A DNA stretch of 64,000 nucleotides from Gammaproteobacteria bacterium (GCA_016199745.1 JACQFZ010000071.1:62001-126000), one strand, 5' to 3'. Positions 6,637 through 16,649 are shown, numbered from the stretch's first letter. Notes: generated by a model not told the origin, from the letters alone. Program-made: numbers and translations.

Positions 6637-8907
6637 TCATTCGCCGCCGGTGAGTGTCTTGATGATGATCCCAAGATCACCCACCGCCCACGCCGTGTCC
6701 TTATCCAGTGCGACGACGTCGATTAAATTGCGCCCCAACCCGGAACTTTGCGGCACCCATGTGGCACCTTCATCCGTGGTCTTGAAGATCTCGCCGGTTA
6801 ATCCGTCAACCACCCACGCCGTTTTTTTATCCACGGCAGCGATGGCGGCAAACCAGCCGGTGCCGGCATTCTGTCGCACCCAGTTATTACCGCCGTCCGT
6901 AGTTTTGAAGATTTTGCCATTGCTTCCCACCACCCACGCGGTGTTCGCGTCGAGTGCGACAACTCCATCAAAAAACTCCGAGGTGTCGGTTTGTGGAAGG
7001 ATTTTCCGCGGACGTTGCTCTACCCAGCTTTGACCGCCATTCGTTGTCTTAAGAATCGAACCCTCGTGCCCAACTACCCATGCCGTGTTGGCATCCACCA
7101 TCGCGATGGTGCCCATCCATTCGATCGGCGTGTTGGGAACCTGCACTTGCCCGGTAGATTGGGCTTGCCAGGTATATTCGCCGGCGGCGTTTTTGAAGAC
7201 CTTCAGGATCGCGCTTTCGCTCCCGACCACCCACGCGGTATCCGCGTCCAGTAAGACGATTGCCGACAACCAATTCTCGATCGATGGCGTACCACTCGCC
7301 CAAGGCAGGCTCTGCCACGTGGCGCCGCCGTTCGTGGTCTTAAGGATCGTGCCCCTACCGCCGACGGCCCACGCTACGTTCGCGTTCAACGCGGTGACCG
7401 CATACAAAGGAAAAGGTGTACCGGAGTTTTGCGCACCCCACGTCGCACCACCGTTAGTAGTCTTCAAGATCGTACCGCGCAGCCCGACTGCCCACGCGGT
7501 GTTCGCGTCCAAGGCGAACATGCCGGCAAGACGATTGGTCGACCCGGCGCTTTCCAACATCCAGGTGTTACCGCCGTCCGTGGTTTTTAGGACGGTTCCG
7601 TAAATTTTTGCTTCGTCATAGACACCGGCGAAACCCACTACCCACGCCGTTTTATCGTCGACGACGACAATCGACGACAAGTTGCTGGCAGTGCCGGAAG
7701 TCCGCGGCTGCCAGTTGGCGCCACCGTTCGAAGTCTTGAGAATCGTGCCGTCATCACCAATGGCCCAAGCGGTAGTCGCATCCGCCGCGGCAATGGATTG
7801 CAAATGAGTGCTGGTGCCCGAGGTCTGCACATCCCACTTATCGCCGCCGTTGATCGTCTTGAGGACCGTGCCGTTATTACCGACCGCCCAAGCGGTATCC
7901 GCATTCACCGCCGCCAGCGACATTAAAGGGCTGGTCGTGCCCGACGTCTGCGTCGTCCACTTGTCACCGCCGTTAGTGGTTCTGAGGATCGTGCCGTCGT
8001 TGCCCACCACCCACAGCGTGTCGCCATTCACCCCAGCAATGTCTATTAAGTTCTTACTGACACCGGACGTCTGCAGCTTCCAGTCGGCACCGCCATTCGT
8101 CGTCTTAAGGATCGTGCCACCATCGCCCACGGCCCACGCGGTAGTCGCGTTCACGGCGGTGACGGAGGTTAAGTTGCTACCGGTGCCGGCGATCTGCGAC
8201 TTCCACTCGGCACCACCATTGCTGGTTATGAGAATGGTGCCGCCGTCGCCAACTATCCACGCCGTATTCGCATCCACCACTGCAACGGACAACAGATTAC
8301 GATTCGTTCCGGAGCTCTGTGCCTTCCAGGTGCCGCCAGCATCGGCGGTTTTCACGACCGCGCCGTGGCTGCCAACCATCCAAGCCGTCACCCGATTTAC
8401 CACGGCGATATCTTTAAGGTCCGCCGCCGTTGGCGATGGATTTTGCGCACACCATCCTTGACCGAGCTTGCCGCTGCCACAGGTACGGTTGGCGATCGGC
8501 GTGATGTCGAGCCGATTAACTTTGACGTGACGAGTAACGCTCGTGCTCTGTCCGGTGGCATCGGTACACGTCACGCTGACGGGATAGTCATCGCTTCCTT
8601 CGCTGTAAGCATGCGCAAACTGATTCGGCGGAACCTGATCAGGCGCCGTCGTAAAGTCATCGCTCGTCCGGCGGCGAGTGCCGTCGCCAAAATCCCAATC
8701 GTAAGTGAGCGTGCCGGAACCTAGGCAGTTGGTTTCGAAAGTAACGACGCCATTCTTCCACGGCTCAGATGGCGTAACGCTGATCGGTGCCATCGTTGGC
8801 GATGGATTGGTCCGAGAGCTGCTATCGCTGTTGCCACCACCACCACAAGCGGCAAAAACGAGCAGCGCAAAAACAGGCGCAAGAAAGCGGAGAAATTTCT
8901 TATTCAT
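6637..8907 (-). CDS. exported lipoprotein with PKD domain and 14 Ycf48/BNR-like repeats
   Basis: 756 residues. A signal peptide ends in FAAC with Cys21, followed by a GGGG and Ser-rich tether, so a lipoprotein is likely. Residues about 40-130 form a PKD-like domain (YDWDFGDG). From about 165 to the end, 14 tandem units of about 42 residues carry the pattern TAW-VG--GTILKTTNGG--W--Q-SG, as in Ycf48-type and BNR beta-propellers. Repeats 7 and 10 carry short insertions. Such folds bind proteins or glycans, and no catalytic residues are evident. It is divergently arranged with a CBM6-containing secreted protein. The specific function is unknown to me. Confidence 0.85.
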   Translation of the reverse strand: MNKKFLRFLAPVFALLVFAACGGGGNSDSSSRTNPSPTMAPISVTPSEPWKNGVVTFETNCLGSGTLTYDWDFGDGTRRRTSDDFTTAPDQVPPNQFAHAYSEGSDDYPVSVTCTDATGQSTSVTRHVKVNRLDITPIANRTCGSGKLGQGWCAQNPSPTAADLKDIAVVNRVTAWMVGSHGAVVKTADAGGTWKAQSSGTNRNLLSVAVVDANTAWIVGDGGTILITSNGGAEWKSQIAGTGSNLTSVTAVNATTAWAVGDGGTILKTTNGGADWKLQTSGVSKNLIDIAGVNGDTLWVVGNDGTILRTTNGGDKWTTQTSGTTSPLMSLAAVNADTAWAVGNNGTVLKTINGGDKWDVQTSGTSTHLQSIAAADATTAWAIGDDGTILKTSNGGANWQPRTSGTASNLSSIVVVDDKTAWVVGFAGVYDEAKIYGTVLKTTDGGNTWMLESAGSTNRLAGMFALDANTAWAVGLRGTILKTTNGGATWGAQNSGTPFPLYAVTALNANVAWAVGGRGTILKTTNGGATWQSLPWASGTPSIENWLSAIVLLDADTAWVVGSESAILKVFKNAAGEYTWQAQSTGQVQVPNTPIEWMGTIAMVDANTAWVVGHEGSILKTTNGGQSWVEQRPRKILPQTDTSEFFDGVVALDANTAWVVGSNGKIFKTTDGGNNWVRQNAGTGWFAAIAAVDKKTAWVVDGLTGEIFKTTDEGATWVPQSSGLGRNLIDVVALDKDTAWAVGDLGIIIKTLTGGE

Positions 8908-9102
8908 TATGACTCCACGCGGACAAAGGCTCCCCCTTCGGAAATTACCATGTGTCGTTAAGTGATGCTACGGACACGACCGGCAACGAACAGACGCGAT
9001 CAGCTACGAGCAGACATGAATACAACTTTGATTGAACCACCTTCGCTAGGATGGCCCGCGTTGGACACTACCCGTAACAACAAACAAGTAGGGAGGCTAC
9101 TC
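8908..9102. promoter_or_regulatory. shared upstream region of the two divergent secreted-protein genes
   Basis: This 195-bp gap must drive both the minus-strand lipoprotein gene and the plus-strand CBM6 protein. GGGAGG at 9091-9096 lies six bases before the ATG at 9103 and decides that start over longer in-frame possibilities. I could not pick reliable -35/-10 pairs. Confidence 0.45.
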
Positions 9103-12100
9103 ATGTCATCGCTAGTGGAAAGTTGGTTTCGTCATTCCGTTTTTTCAATTCTCTTGATTATTCCCTCTGTGATCCCGCCGGCCAATGCGGCGGACATTAA
9201 CAACTACTCATCCCAGTACGAATGCCGCGCTGGCGGACCGAACTGTAATGTGGATGTCGCCGCACTCTCGGCGCGGCCGTGTGATCAAACCATCACACCC
9301 GACATGTCCTGGGACAAAATCGATTGGTCGCGCAACACAATCTGCATCGCTCCCGGCGATCACACGGGGAAGCAAACGCTGCTGATACCACCCACGGCCA
9401 ATGGCACTGCCAGCAACTACAAAGTGCTGCGTTATACCGGCAATAACGAAGTGCCGTGGCGCCAAGGCACGAATCAGACGAAGCTTTTTCAGCTGGCCAT
9501 CCAAGGCAACTATTGGCTGGTTGATCGCCTGACGTTCCCAGGACTGAGCGGACAACATTTCATGCAACGGATCCAATTCCGCGCAACAAAAACGAAAAAC
9601 TTACATGATGTCATCATCAATCGGGTGCTGATCGAGGGCGGCGGCAAGGGCGCGATCTATGGCGGTATCGGCCAAACCGACAGCGCCGACTCCACATCTG
9701 ATTATCAAAGCCTGACAATTCAAAACAGCGTGCTGCGCAATTCCGGACCGTTTGGAGCCAATGCGGAAGCAATAGGTATCGATATGGCCGTCGGCCTCGA
9801 CAACCGCGACAGCGGATACCATATCGTTAATAACGAAATTTACGATTGGGTGTCGCATCCGATTCAAATCGGCCACAACCTTGGAACGCAAATTCCCGGC
9901 ATTGTCGTCGAGAACAATGACCTATATGTAACGCCGGCGCTCTACGCAACCGTTCCTGGCGGTCAGCAGGCAATCGCCGAATCGCCACTGTCGGTGAAAG
10001 TCAAAGGAACACAGCAATTCCCCGTGCGGATTTTGCACAATCGTATGTGGGGTGCCCGCGTTACCGATCTGACCCAATGCTGCAACGGTGAGTCCGGCAA
10101 CAACATAACGATGTACGGCAACAACGACTATGTGCTGATACAAAACAATGTTCTTGCCGATAGCCAGCTTGGCCTCAGCAACTCTGCCAGTCGCAACTCC
10201 TATATCGGCAATATTTTTTACGATTTACAGCGGCACTTTCTCGGCTATCCCGACCGGCCGGACCGTCCCTACAACAGCATTGTCTTCAACACTTGGGATG
10301 ATGGGAGTTACCGCCACGCCTACGAGCTGTATCTAAATACCATCATCGGCGCCCAACAGGAATCATTTTCGGCACTGGACGAGGCCGACGTGGACGTGCG
10401 CTGCAATGCCACTATTTCTTCAGGTCCGAAGCATTCCGGTATCTCGCCGACCAACACGATTGCCGACCGTAACGTCTTCTACGGTTCGACCAGTTTTGGT
10501 ACCACTAGCATCGACAATCCGATCTCCTTGCGCACCAATTCGTTCTATAACACCGGAACGATTCTGCGGACGGCGGACATGGCGAGCTGCAAGAACGCCA
10601 GCGACTCCGCTTGTTTCCTATATAAAGTCATTCAGCCTGGCACATCGACAGGAGCGACGAGCTACTGCACGACATTGGGTTGCACGACCACCGACAACAC
10701 GCTGAAAGTGCAAGCCATCCGCGGTCCCTATGTCGTCTACCGCCAATTGCAGACCAATCCGAAGCCGTACGTTATTCCCTACGCTAGCGTGCATACCTCC
10801 GCCGAGGAAGCGGCGTCGTGCCCGTCGACCATGGCGACCCGAACCGGCATCGGCATCAACGACGATAATGGTTGGAATGGAATTCTCGCTGTCGACTTAA
10901 ATGGACGTTCGCGCACGGGTACCGCCGGCGCACTGCAGGCAGCGAGCACGCCGCCGCCACCGCCACCGACGGAAACCCCGTATCCCGGCCCGAATCCCGC
11001 GTCCATTCCCGCCGCGAACCTGAACGTGGCGACGATCGAAGCCGAAAATTTCGATGAAGGCGGCGAAGGCGTTGCCTATCACGATGTTGACACCACGAGC
11101 TGCGGTTCGCCCTCTGGTTATCGTCCAACAACGGTCGGCCTCGAGGCGGCAGGGAACGCGAGCAATGGCTATTTGATCGGTTGCGCGCGCAAGGATGAAT
11201 ACCTGAAGTACATGGTCGACGTGACTCGCGCCGGCAACTACGTCTTGGAAGTGCCAGTGGCCTCCAAAGGCCTGGGCGGCAGCTTCCATATCGAGTTCAA
11301 CGGCGTCAACAAAACGGGGGCTATCTCTATACCGGACACCGGCGACTGGAACATATGGCGGACGTTGAAACTGCCGGCGGTCGCCTTGAGCACCGGCAAG
11401 CAGATCATGCGCATTGTCATGGAAACCAATGGCGGTACCACGGGAGCAGTCGGAAATTTGGACTACGTTCGCTTGACGGCGCAGGCAGTACCGGTATCGC
11501 CTTACCCGGGACCGAATCCGGCGGCGATTCCTGGAACGGTTGAAGCTGAGTACTTCGACAATGGTAGCGAGGGCGTTTCTTACCATGAAGTCGATACATG
11601 GGACCCGGACAACTACTTCCGCGTTTCGCCGGTCGATATTGAAGCGAACTCAACCGCAAGCAAAGGCAATGCGCTTGTCATTACCCGTGGTGGTGAATGG
11701 TTAAATTACGCGGTCAATGTTGCCGCCGCCGGCAACTACATCCTCGAGGTCGGTGTGGCGGCTGCCAGCGATAACGGAAGTTTTCATATCGAATTCGCTG
11801 GCGCCAACAAAACCGGCAGCATCGTCGTTCCCAATACCGGCAATTGGTACAACTGGCGCAACGTCGCCCGTATCGTGAATCTCGCGGCGGGACCGCAAAC
11901 GTTGCGGCTGGTGATGGAGGCAAACGGCTCGAGTGGTGCAGTAGCGAATTTCGACTACATTCGCCTACGTCGCGCCGAACCGTATCCGACCGCAACGCCG
12001 GCGGCGCTTCCGGGTCTGGTCGAAGCCGAGGATTTTGACAACGGCGGCCCGGAAGTGAGCTATCACGAAACGGACACCTGGAATGTGGCGAATAACTATC

Positions 12101-12459
12101 GGACCGTATCAGAGGTCGATATCGAACCGACGGCTGGCGCCAATAACAGCTATGCCGTTGTCATCACTCACGCCGGCGAATGGCTGAACTACACGGTCAA
12201 TGTGACCGCGGCCGGTACTTACAACCTCGACATCCGCGTTGCCTCCAAAGGGAGTAGCGGTAAGTTCCACGTCGAAGTCGACGGCCTCGACAAAACCGGA
12301 TCGATCACGATTCCTAATACCGGTGATTGGGCGAATTGGCAGACGTTGACGGTGCCGGTGAGTCTCGCTGCGGGTCCACAAATTATGCGCATCGTCATGG
12401 ATGCGGACGACCCGCTAACCAAAGCCGTTGGAAACTTCGACTTTATCCGCGTGCGTTAA
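9103..12459 (+). CDS. large secreted protein: parallel beta-helix region plus three CBM6-like domains
   Basis: 1118 residues from the ATG preceded by GGGAGG; the frame opens 141 bases earlier without a ribosome-binding site. Residues 1-29 form a signal peptide ending PANAA. Residues about 80-600 show beta-helix-like repeats rich in Asn (LTIQNSVLRNSG, YHIVNNEIYDW, VVENNDLYV), as in pectate-lyase-like or right-handed beta-helix enzymes. A Pro-rich linker is at about 614-630. Three related domains follow (about 642-792, 811-955, 970-1118), each with EAE-FD-GGEGVSYHE, GEWLNY-V-V, FHIEF-G and a final F-Y-R strand typical of CBM6/CBM35. A polysaccharide-binding or polysaccharide-cleaving extracellular role is inferred; I could not identify catalytic residues. 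Confidence 0.85.
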   Translation: MSSLVESWFRHSVFSILLIIPSVIPPANAADINNYSSQYECRAGGPNCNVDVAALSARPCDQTITPDMSWDKIDWSRNTICIAPGDHTGKQTLLIPPTANGTASNYKVLRYTGNNEVPWRQGTNQTKLFQLAIQGNYWLVDRLTFPGLSGQHFMQRIQFRATKTKNLHDVIINRVLIEGGGKGAIYGGIGQTDSADSTSDYQSLTIQNSVLRNSGPFGANAEAIGIDMAVGLDNRDSGYHIVNNEIYDWVSHPIQIGHNLGTQIPGIVVENNDLYVTPALYATVPGGQQAIAESPLSVKVKGTQQFPVRILHNRMWGARVTDLTQCCNGESGNNITMYGNNDYVLIQNNVLADSQLGLSNSASRNSYIGNIFYDLQRHFLGYPDRPDRPYNSIVFNTWDDGSYRHAYELYLNTIIGAQQESFSALDEADVDVRCNATISSGPKHSGISPTNTIADRNVFYGSTSFGTTSIDNPISLRTNSFYNTGTILRTADMASCKNASDSACFLYKVIQPGTSTGATSYCTTLGCTTTDNTLKVQAIRGPYVVYRQLQTNPKPYVIPYASVHTSAEEAASCPSTMATRTGIGINDDNGWNGILAVDLNGRSRTGTAGALQAASTPPPPPPTETPYPGPNPASIPAANLNVATIEAENFDEGGEGVAYHDVDTTSCGSPSGYRPTTVGLEAAGNASNGYLIGCARKDEYLKYMVDVTRAGNYVLEVPVASKGLGGSFHIEFNGVNKTGAISIPDTGDWNIWRTLKLPAVALSTGKQIMRIVMETNGGTTGAVGNLDYVRLTAQAVPVSPYPGPNPAAIPGTVEAEYFDNGSEGVSYHEVDTWDPDNYFRVSPVDIEANSTASKGNALVITRGGEWLNYAVNVAAAGNYILEVGVAAASDNGSFHIEFAGANKTGSIVVPNTGNWYNWRNVARIVNLAAGPQTLRLVMEANGSSGAVANFDYIRLRRAEPYPTATPAALPGLVEAEDFDNGGPEVSYHETDTWNVANNYRTVSEVDIEPTAGANNSYAVVITHAGEWLNYTVNVTAAGTYNLDIRVASKGSSGKFHVEVDGLDKTGSITIPNTGDWANWQTLTVPVSLAAGPQIMRIVMDADDPLTKAVGNFDFIRVR

Positions 12460-12469
12460 TGTGAGTACG

Positions 12470-12503
12470 GACAGCAACCAGCACGAGTGTGCTGGTTGCT
12501 GTC
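12470..12503 (+). terminator. strong hairpin after the CBM6 protein gene
   Basis: GACAGCAACCAGCAC and GTGCTGGTTGCTGTC form a perfect 15-bp stem with a 4-base loop, 11 bases after the stop codon. A C-rich tract rather than T residues follows, so it may act as an mRNA stabiliser or a weak terminator. Confidence 0.7.
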
Positions 12504-12664
12504 TCCCCGCCGACGCTCTAGGTTTCTCGCTGTTGAGTTAGAACACACCAATACCTCACACAGCGGATGGAAATACACCTCTCTTTTTCATGAGTGAACG
12601 TCGCATCACTATGTAGATCCTTTGCGTCCTTGCGCACACTTCGGCCGTGCCAGATACTACGGCC

Positions 12665-13228
12665 ATGAACGGCACCGTCTCTCTTTCCAATCACTTCCTC
12701 ATCGCCATGCCGACGCTCGCGGACGCGAATTTTTCGCGCACCGTCACTTTCCTGTGCGAGCACTCGAGCGAAGGCGCCATGGGGATCGTCATCAACCGAC
12801 CGACCGATCTGAAGCTGCGCGATATTTTGGAGCAGCTCGAGATTACCGCCGTCGATGAGGCCGTCGCCTCACAGCCGGTGTATCTCGGTGGACCGGTGCA
12901 GAACAATCGCGGCTTCGTCATCCACGAGCCGATCGGCAACTGGGAGTCGACACTACCGGTCACTGAGACCATCGGTATCTCCACGTCGCGCGATATCCTG
13001 GCGGCGATCGCTTCTCAGAAAGGGCCCAACCGTTATTTGATCGCACTCGGTTATGCCGGCTGGGGTGCTGGACAACTGGAGCGCGAGCTGGTCGAGAACT
13101 CCTGGCTGTCGGGACCGGCGAGTCGCGAAATTCTCTTCGAGCTACCGCTCGAACGGCGCTGGAACGCGGCCGCTGAGCTGCTCGGCGTCAACCTGACGAT
13201 GCTGTCATCGCAGGCCGGTCACGCTTGA
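12665..13228 (+). CDS. yqgE: YqgE/AlgH family protein (UPF0301)
   Basis: 187 residues starting MNGTVSLSNHFLIAMP; a second in-frame ATG 18 bases earlier is possible. Recognised by the family start (NHFLIAMPTLADANFSRTVTFLCEH), the GAMGIVINRP stretch, VYLGGPVQ-NRGFV and GYAGWGAGQLERE. The biochemical function of the family is unresolved. It overlaps ruvX by four bases and heads the yqgE-ruvX-pyrRBC' run found in Pseudomonas, so it is probably cotranscribed with it. Confidence 0.92.
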   Translation: MNGTVSLSNHFLIAMPTLADANFSRTVTFLCEHSSEGAMGIVINRPTDLKLRDILEQLEITAVDEAVASQPVYLGGPVQNNRGFVIHEPIGNWESTLPVTETIGISTSRDILAAIASQKGPNRYLIALGYAGWGAGQLERELVENSWLSGPASREILFELPLERRWNAAAELLGVNLTMLSSQAGHA

Positions 13229-13647
13229 CGGTCGGAACATTTCTCGGCTTCGACTACGGTAAAAGGCATACGGGCGTTGCGGTCGGCAGCCACCATACCC
13301 ACTTAGCGCAGCCGCTCACCATTCTTGTCGCCCATGGCGACAACCCTGACTGGGACGGTATTACCCGCCTAATTAAAGAGTGGGAACCCGAGGCGCTGGT
13401 CGTCGGACTGCCGCTTAATATGGACGGCAGTGACAACCCGATAACACGTGCTGCCCGAGCCTTTGGTGAAGCGCTGCGGGCCCGGTACAATCTGCCCATA
13501 CATATGGTCGATGAACGCCTCTCCACGTGCGCTGCCACGGACGCCCTGCTCGACGCCGGCGTGCCGTTGAAACGTCATAAAACGCAAATCGACAAACTCG
13601 CCGCACAAACGATACTTCAAGCATTTCTGAACGAAAGCCCACGATGA
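13225..13647 (+). CDS. ruvX: RuvX/YqgF, putative pre-16S rRNA nuclease
   Basis: RNase H-fold protein of 140 residues, implicated in 16S rRNA 5'-end maturation. Seen: FLGFDYGKRHTGVAVG with the first catalytic Asp, VVGLPLNMDGS, and VDERLST near the C-terminus. It starts with TTG overlapping the yqgE stop and ends four bases into pyrR, so translation of the whole run is likely coupled. The usual length is about 138-145 residues. Confidence 0.93.
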   Translation: MTVGTFLGFDYGKRHTGVAVGSHHTHLAQPLTILVAHGDNPDWDGITRLIKEWEPEALVVGLPLNMDGSDNPITRAARAFGEALRARYNLPIHMVDERLSTCAATDALLDAGVPLKRHKTQIDKLAAQTILQAFLNESPR

Positions 13648-14144
13648 GCCAATCCTTCGACATCAACGCCGCCATCGACCGCATGGCGCAGCAACTGCGA
13701 GAGTTGAATAAAAAGCAGGCGGTAATGGTGGGGATTCACACCGGCGGCGCCTGGATCGCCGAGCGGTTGCACAAACAACTGGCGCTGACCGATCCTCTCG
13801 GCACGCTCGACATCTCGTTTTATCGCGACGACTTCACTCGCATCGGCATGAACCCGCAGGTTAAAGCGTCGAATCTGCCGGTGAACCTCGAAGATCGGCA
13901 CGTCATCTTGGTCGACGATGTCCTGCATACCGGTCGCACCATTCGCGCCGCCCTCAATGAAATCTTCGACTACGGCCGGCCGGCCTCGGTCACGCTCGCG
14001 GTGTTGATCGTGCGCGAAGGCCGCGAGTTGCCGATCGAAGCGCAAGTCGCCGGGGAACACATGCAACTCAACAAACGACTACAAGCGAAGCTGATCGGCG
14101 GCCCCGATCACTTGGAGCTGAAAATTCAGGAGAGCCACGCTTGA
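13644..14144 (+). CDS. pyrR: PyrR, pyrimidine operon regulator / uracil phosphoribosyltransferase-like
   Basis: 166 residues of the PRTase type I fold. The PRPP-binding loop [10 protein letters not shown] lies at residues 90-99, and the [13 protein letters not shown] and [11 protein letters not shown] segments fit PyrR. In Gram-positive bacteria PyrR attenuates pyr transcription by binding RNA; in Pseudomonas relatives it sits upstream of pyrB as here. I find no obvious PyrR-binding attenuator, because the gene lies inside an overlapping run with no leader before pyrB. A role as a UPRTase or regulator is inferred. Confidence 0.92.
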   Translation: MSQSFDINAAIDRMAQQLRELNKKQAVMVGIHTGGAWIAERLHKQLALTDPLGTLDISFYRDDFTRIGMNPQVKASNLPVNLEDRHVILVDDVLHTGRTIRAALNEIFDYGRPASVTLAVLIVREGRELPIEAQVAGEHMQLNKRLQAKLIGGPDHLELKIQESHA

Positions 14145-15133
14145 CGGAGAACCTCCAGTTCGACAGCCAAGGACGACTGCGTCATTTCCTCACTATTGAA
14201 GGCCTCCGCCGCCAGACCCTCCTCGAAATTCTCGATACCGCCAAATCGTTTATCTCGGTCGGTCAGCGCGAAATCAAAAAAGTCCCGCTGGCGCGCGGCA
14301 AGACCGTCGTCAATCTGTTCTTCGAAGCGAGCACGCGCACGCGCACCACGTTCGAGATCGCGGCCAAACGGTTGTCGGCCGACGTCATCAATCTGAATAT
14401 CGCCACGTCGAGCGCGAATAAGGGCGAGACGCTACTCGACACTGTGCGCAATCTCGAAGCGATGCATACCGATTTGTTCGTCGTGCGCCACAATCGCAGC
14501 GGCGCCGCCCATTTGATCGCGGCGCACGTACCGGCGCACGTCCATATCATCAACGCCGGCGACGGTGCGCACGCGCATCCGACGCAAGCGATGCTCGACG
14601 CCTTCACCATCCGCGAGCACAAAGGTTCGTTCGACAAGCTCAAGGTGGCGATTGTCGGCGACATTCAGCATTCACGCGTCGCCCGCTCGCAGATTCACGC
14701 GCTCAACACGCTCGGCGTCGCCGAAGTTCGCGTGATCGCACCGAAGACATTGTTGCCGACCGCGGTCGAGCGGCTAGGCGTTGTGCCTTACACGGACATG
14801 AAAGCGGGGCTTGACGGCGTCGACGTCGTCATCATGCTGCGGCTGCAACTGGAGCGCATGCGTGGCGCGTTTCTGCCGAGCGAGCAGGAATACTTCAATC
14901 TCTACGGCCTAACGCCGGAAAAACTGGGCTATGCCAAAAAGGATGCGATCGTGATGCACCCGGGGCCGATGAATCGTGGACTCGAGATCGATTCGATCGT
15001 CGCTGACGGACCGCAATCAGTGATCCTGCCGCAAGTCACCAATGGCATCGCCGTACGCATGGCGATCATGGCGTTGATCCTCGGCGGCTCGCCGAACGAG
15101 AGCCGCAGCCGCGCGCCGAGGGCGTCCGAATGA
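14141..15133 (+). CDS. pyrB: aspartate carbamoyltransferase catalytic subunit
   Basis: Condenses carbamoyl phosphate with aspartate in pyrimidine synthesis. 330 residues with the carbamoyl-phosphate motif [41 protein letters not shown] and [12 protein letters not shown]. The TTG start overlaps the pyrR stop, and its end overlaps pyrC' by four bases. The pairing with an inactive dihydroorotase-like partner fits the Pseudomonas type of ATCase, a dodecamer of PyrB and PyrC'. The N-terminal extension before FLTIEGL is typical of that class. Confidence 0.95.
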   Translation: MTENLQFDSQGRLRHFLTIEGLRRQTLLEILDTAKSFISVGQREIKKVPLARGKTVVNLFFEASTRTRTTFEIAAKRLSADVINLNIATSSANKGETLLDTVRNLEAMHTDLFVVRHNRSGAAHLIAAHVPAHVHIINAGDGAHAHPTQAMLDAFTIREHKGSFDKLKVAIVGDIQHSRVARSQIHALNTLGVAEVRVIAPKTLLPTAVERLGVVPYTDMKAGLDGVDVVIMLRLQLERMRGAFLPSEQEYFNLYGLTPEKLGYAKKDAIVMHPGPMNRGLEIDSIVADGPQSVILPQVTNGIAVRMAIMALILGGSPNESRSRAPRASE

Positions 15134-16443
15134 GCCTGCTAATCAAAGGCGGTCACTTAGTCGACCCCGCCAACCGTATCAACGGCGCACGCGACCTCTA
15201 TATCGATACCGACGGCTTCATCGTCGGTGTCGGCCGCGCGCCCACAGGGTTCAAGCCGAAACGTACACTCGACGCCAGTGGCAAAGTCGTCTGCCCGGGG
15301 CTGATCGATCTGCGCGCACGATTACGCGAACCCGGACTCGAATACAAAGCCACGCTCGAAAGCGAGCTCAAAGCCGCGGTCGCCGCTGGCATCACCACGT
15401 TGTGTTGTCCGCCGGACACCGATCCGGTGATCGATACGCCAGCGATGACGCAGATGATTCAGTCGCGTGCCTGGCGCTTCGGTATGTCGTTCGTCCATCC
15501 GCTCGGTGCGCTGACCAAAGATCTAAAAGGCGAGCTGCTGGCCGACATGGAAGCGCTCGATGAAGCCGGCTGCGTCGCTTTCACCAATGCGTTGGCACCG
15601 ATCACCGACACGCTGGTGATGCGCCGAGCGATGGAATATGCGGCCAGCTTCGATCTGCTGGTCCTGCTGCATTCGGAAGATCCGTGGCTACGCGGCGTCG
15701 GCTGCGTGCATGAAGGCGAGGTCGGCATGCGCTTGGGCTTGCCCGGCATTCCCGAAGCCGCCGAAACCGTCGCTGTCGCCCGCGATTTAGCACTGATCGA
15801 TCAAACCCGCGTACGCGCCCACTTCTGCGGCCTGTCGAGCGCGCGCGCTGTCCAAATGGTCGCCGAAGCGCAACGCCGCGGATTGCCCGTGAGCGCCGAC
15901 GTCACCGCGCATCAATTGCACCTGACTGAGCACGACATCGGCTACTTCAACACCCAATGCCATGTACAACCGCCGCTGCGCAGCAAGCGCGACCGCGAAG
16001 CGTTGAGACGCGCACTGAAGAACGGCGTCATCGGCGCGATCTGCTCCGATCACCAACCGCACCAACCGGACGCCAAGCTCGCGCCATTCAGCGACTCCGA
16101 ACCTGGCATCTCTGCACTCGAAACGCTATTGCCGCTAACGCTGCGCCTGGTCCACGAAAAAGTGCTGACGTTGCCTGAAGCGATTGCCCTGGTCACAAGC
16201 CGGCCCGCGGACATTCTTGGGCTAGAGTCCGGTCGTCTCAATGTAGGCGCAACCGCCGATATTTGTATCTTCGATCTCAAGCAACGCTGGACGCTGACGG
16301 AAGATCAAATCGTGTCGCGTGGTCACAACACGCCGTTCCTGGGACAAGAATTCGAGGGCCGCGTCGGTTACACCCTCGTCGGTGGACACATCGTCTATGA
16401 AGCAGCAGCCCGCCCCAAGCTGCGCCGGGCACATAATCAATGA
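15130..16443 (+). CDS. pyrC': PyrC', dihydroorotase-like subunit probably without catalytic activity
   Basis: 437-residue amidohydrolase-fold protein. In active dihydroorotases the first strand carries a metal-binding His-x-His (D-HVH-REPG). Here that site reads [12 protein letters not shown], so both histidines are replaced by arginine. A later DHQPH is retained. This matches the Pseudomonas PyrC' proteins, which lack activity but are needed for assembly of the PyrB complex. A functional dihydroorotase must then be encoded elsewhere. The overlap with pyrB supports equal expression. Annotation as an active pyrC would be misleading. Confidence 0.9.
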   Translation: MSLLIKGGHLVDPANRINGARDLYIDTDGFIVGVGRAPTGFKPKRTLDASGKVVCPGLIDLRARLREPGLEYKATLESELKAAVAAGITTLCCPPDTDPVIDTPAMTQMIQSRAWRFGMSFVHPLGALTKDLKGELLADMEALDEAGCVAFTNALAPITDTLVMRRAMEYAASFDLLVLLHSEDPWLRGVGCVHEGEVGMRLGLPGIPEAAETVAVARDLALIDQTRVRAHFCGLSSARAVQMVAEAQRRGLPVSADVTAHQLHLTEHDIGYFNTQCHVQPPLRSKRDREALRRALKNGVIGAICSDHQPHQPDAKLAPFSDSEPGISALETLLPLTLRLVHEKVLTLPEAIALVTSRPADILGLESGRLNVGATADICIFDLKQRWTLTEDQIVSRGHNTPFLGQEFEGRVGYTLVGGHIVYEAAARPKLRRAHNQ

Positions 16444-16541
16444 GTTAAGTTGTAGAACCACCGCTCGACGTATTTCGCCACCTGGCAGATGCCGCCACGA
16501 TAGCTATATTGCAAATACGTTCTACGCAAACGGAGGTGTGT

Positions 16542-16649
16542 ATGGTAAGGGTACTCGTGCGGGAGAAACGGAAATTCAACTACTGGGTGCTGGGCCTACT
16601 CGCCTTAACCATTGCCACCATGACGCTCCGGCAATTGGGTCTCGGATAA
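16542..16649 (+). CDS. possible 35-residue membrane microprotein downstream of pyrC'
   Basis: A short frame starting MVRVLVREKRKFNYW with a perfect GGAGGT at 16532-16537 just before the ATG. A basic N-terminus is followed by one hydrophobic segment (VLGLLALTIATM) and the tail TLRQLGLG, giving a single-pass topology with the N-terminus inside. It lies 98 bases after pyrC' and ends 28 bases before a good terminator hairpin, so it would be the last gene of the pyr transcript. I know no family for it. The ribosome-binding site and composition support it, but conservation is untested. Confidence 0.55.
   Translation: MVRVLVREKRKFNYWVLGLLALTIATMTLRQLGLG

Noticed and set aside
10897-11586. 229-codon minus-strand frame inside the CBM6 protein
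   Set aside because: Arises opposite the CBM6-like domains; no ribosome-binding site or recognisable motif.
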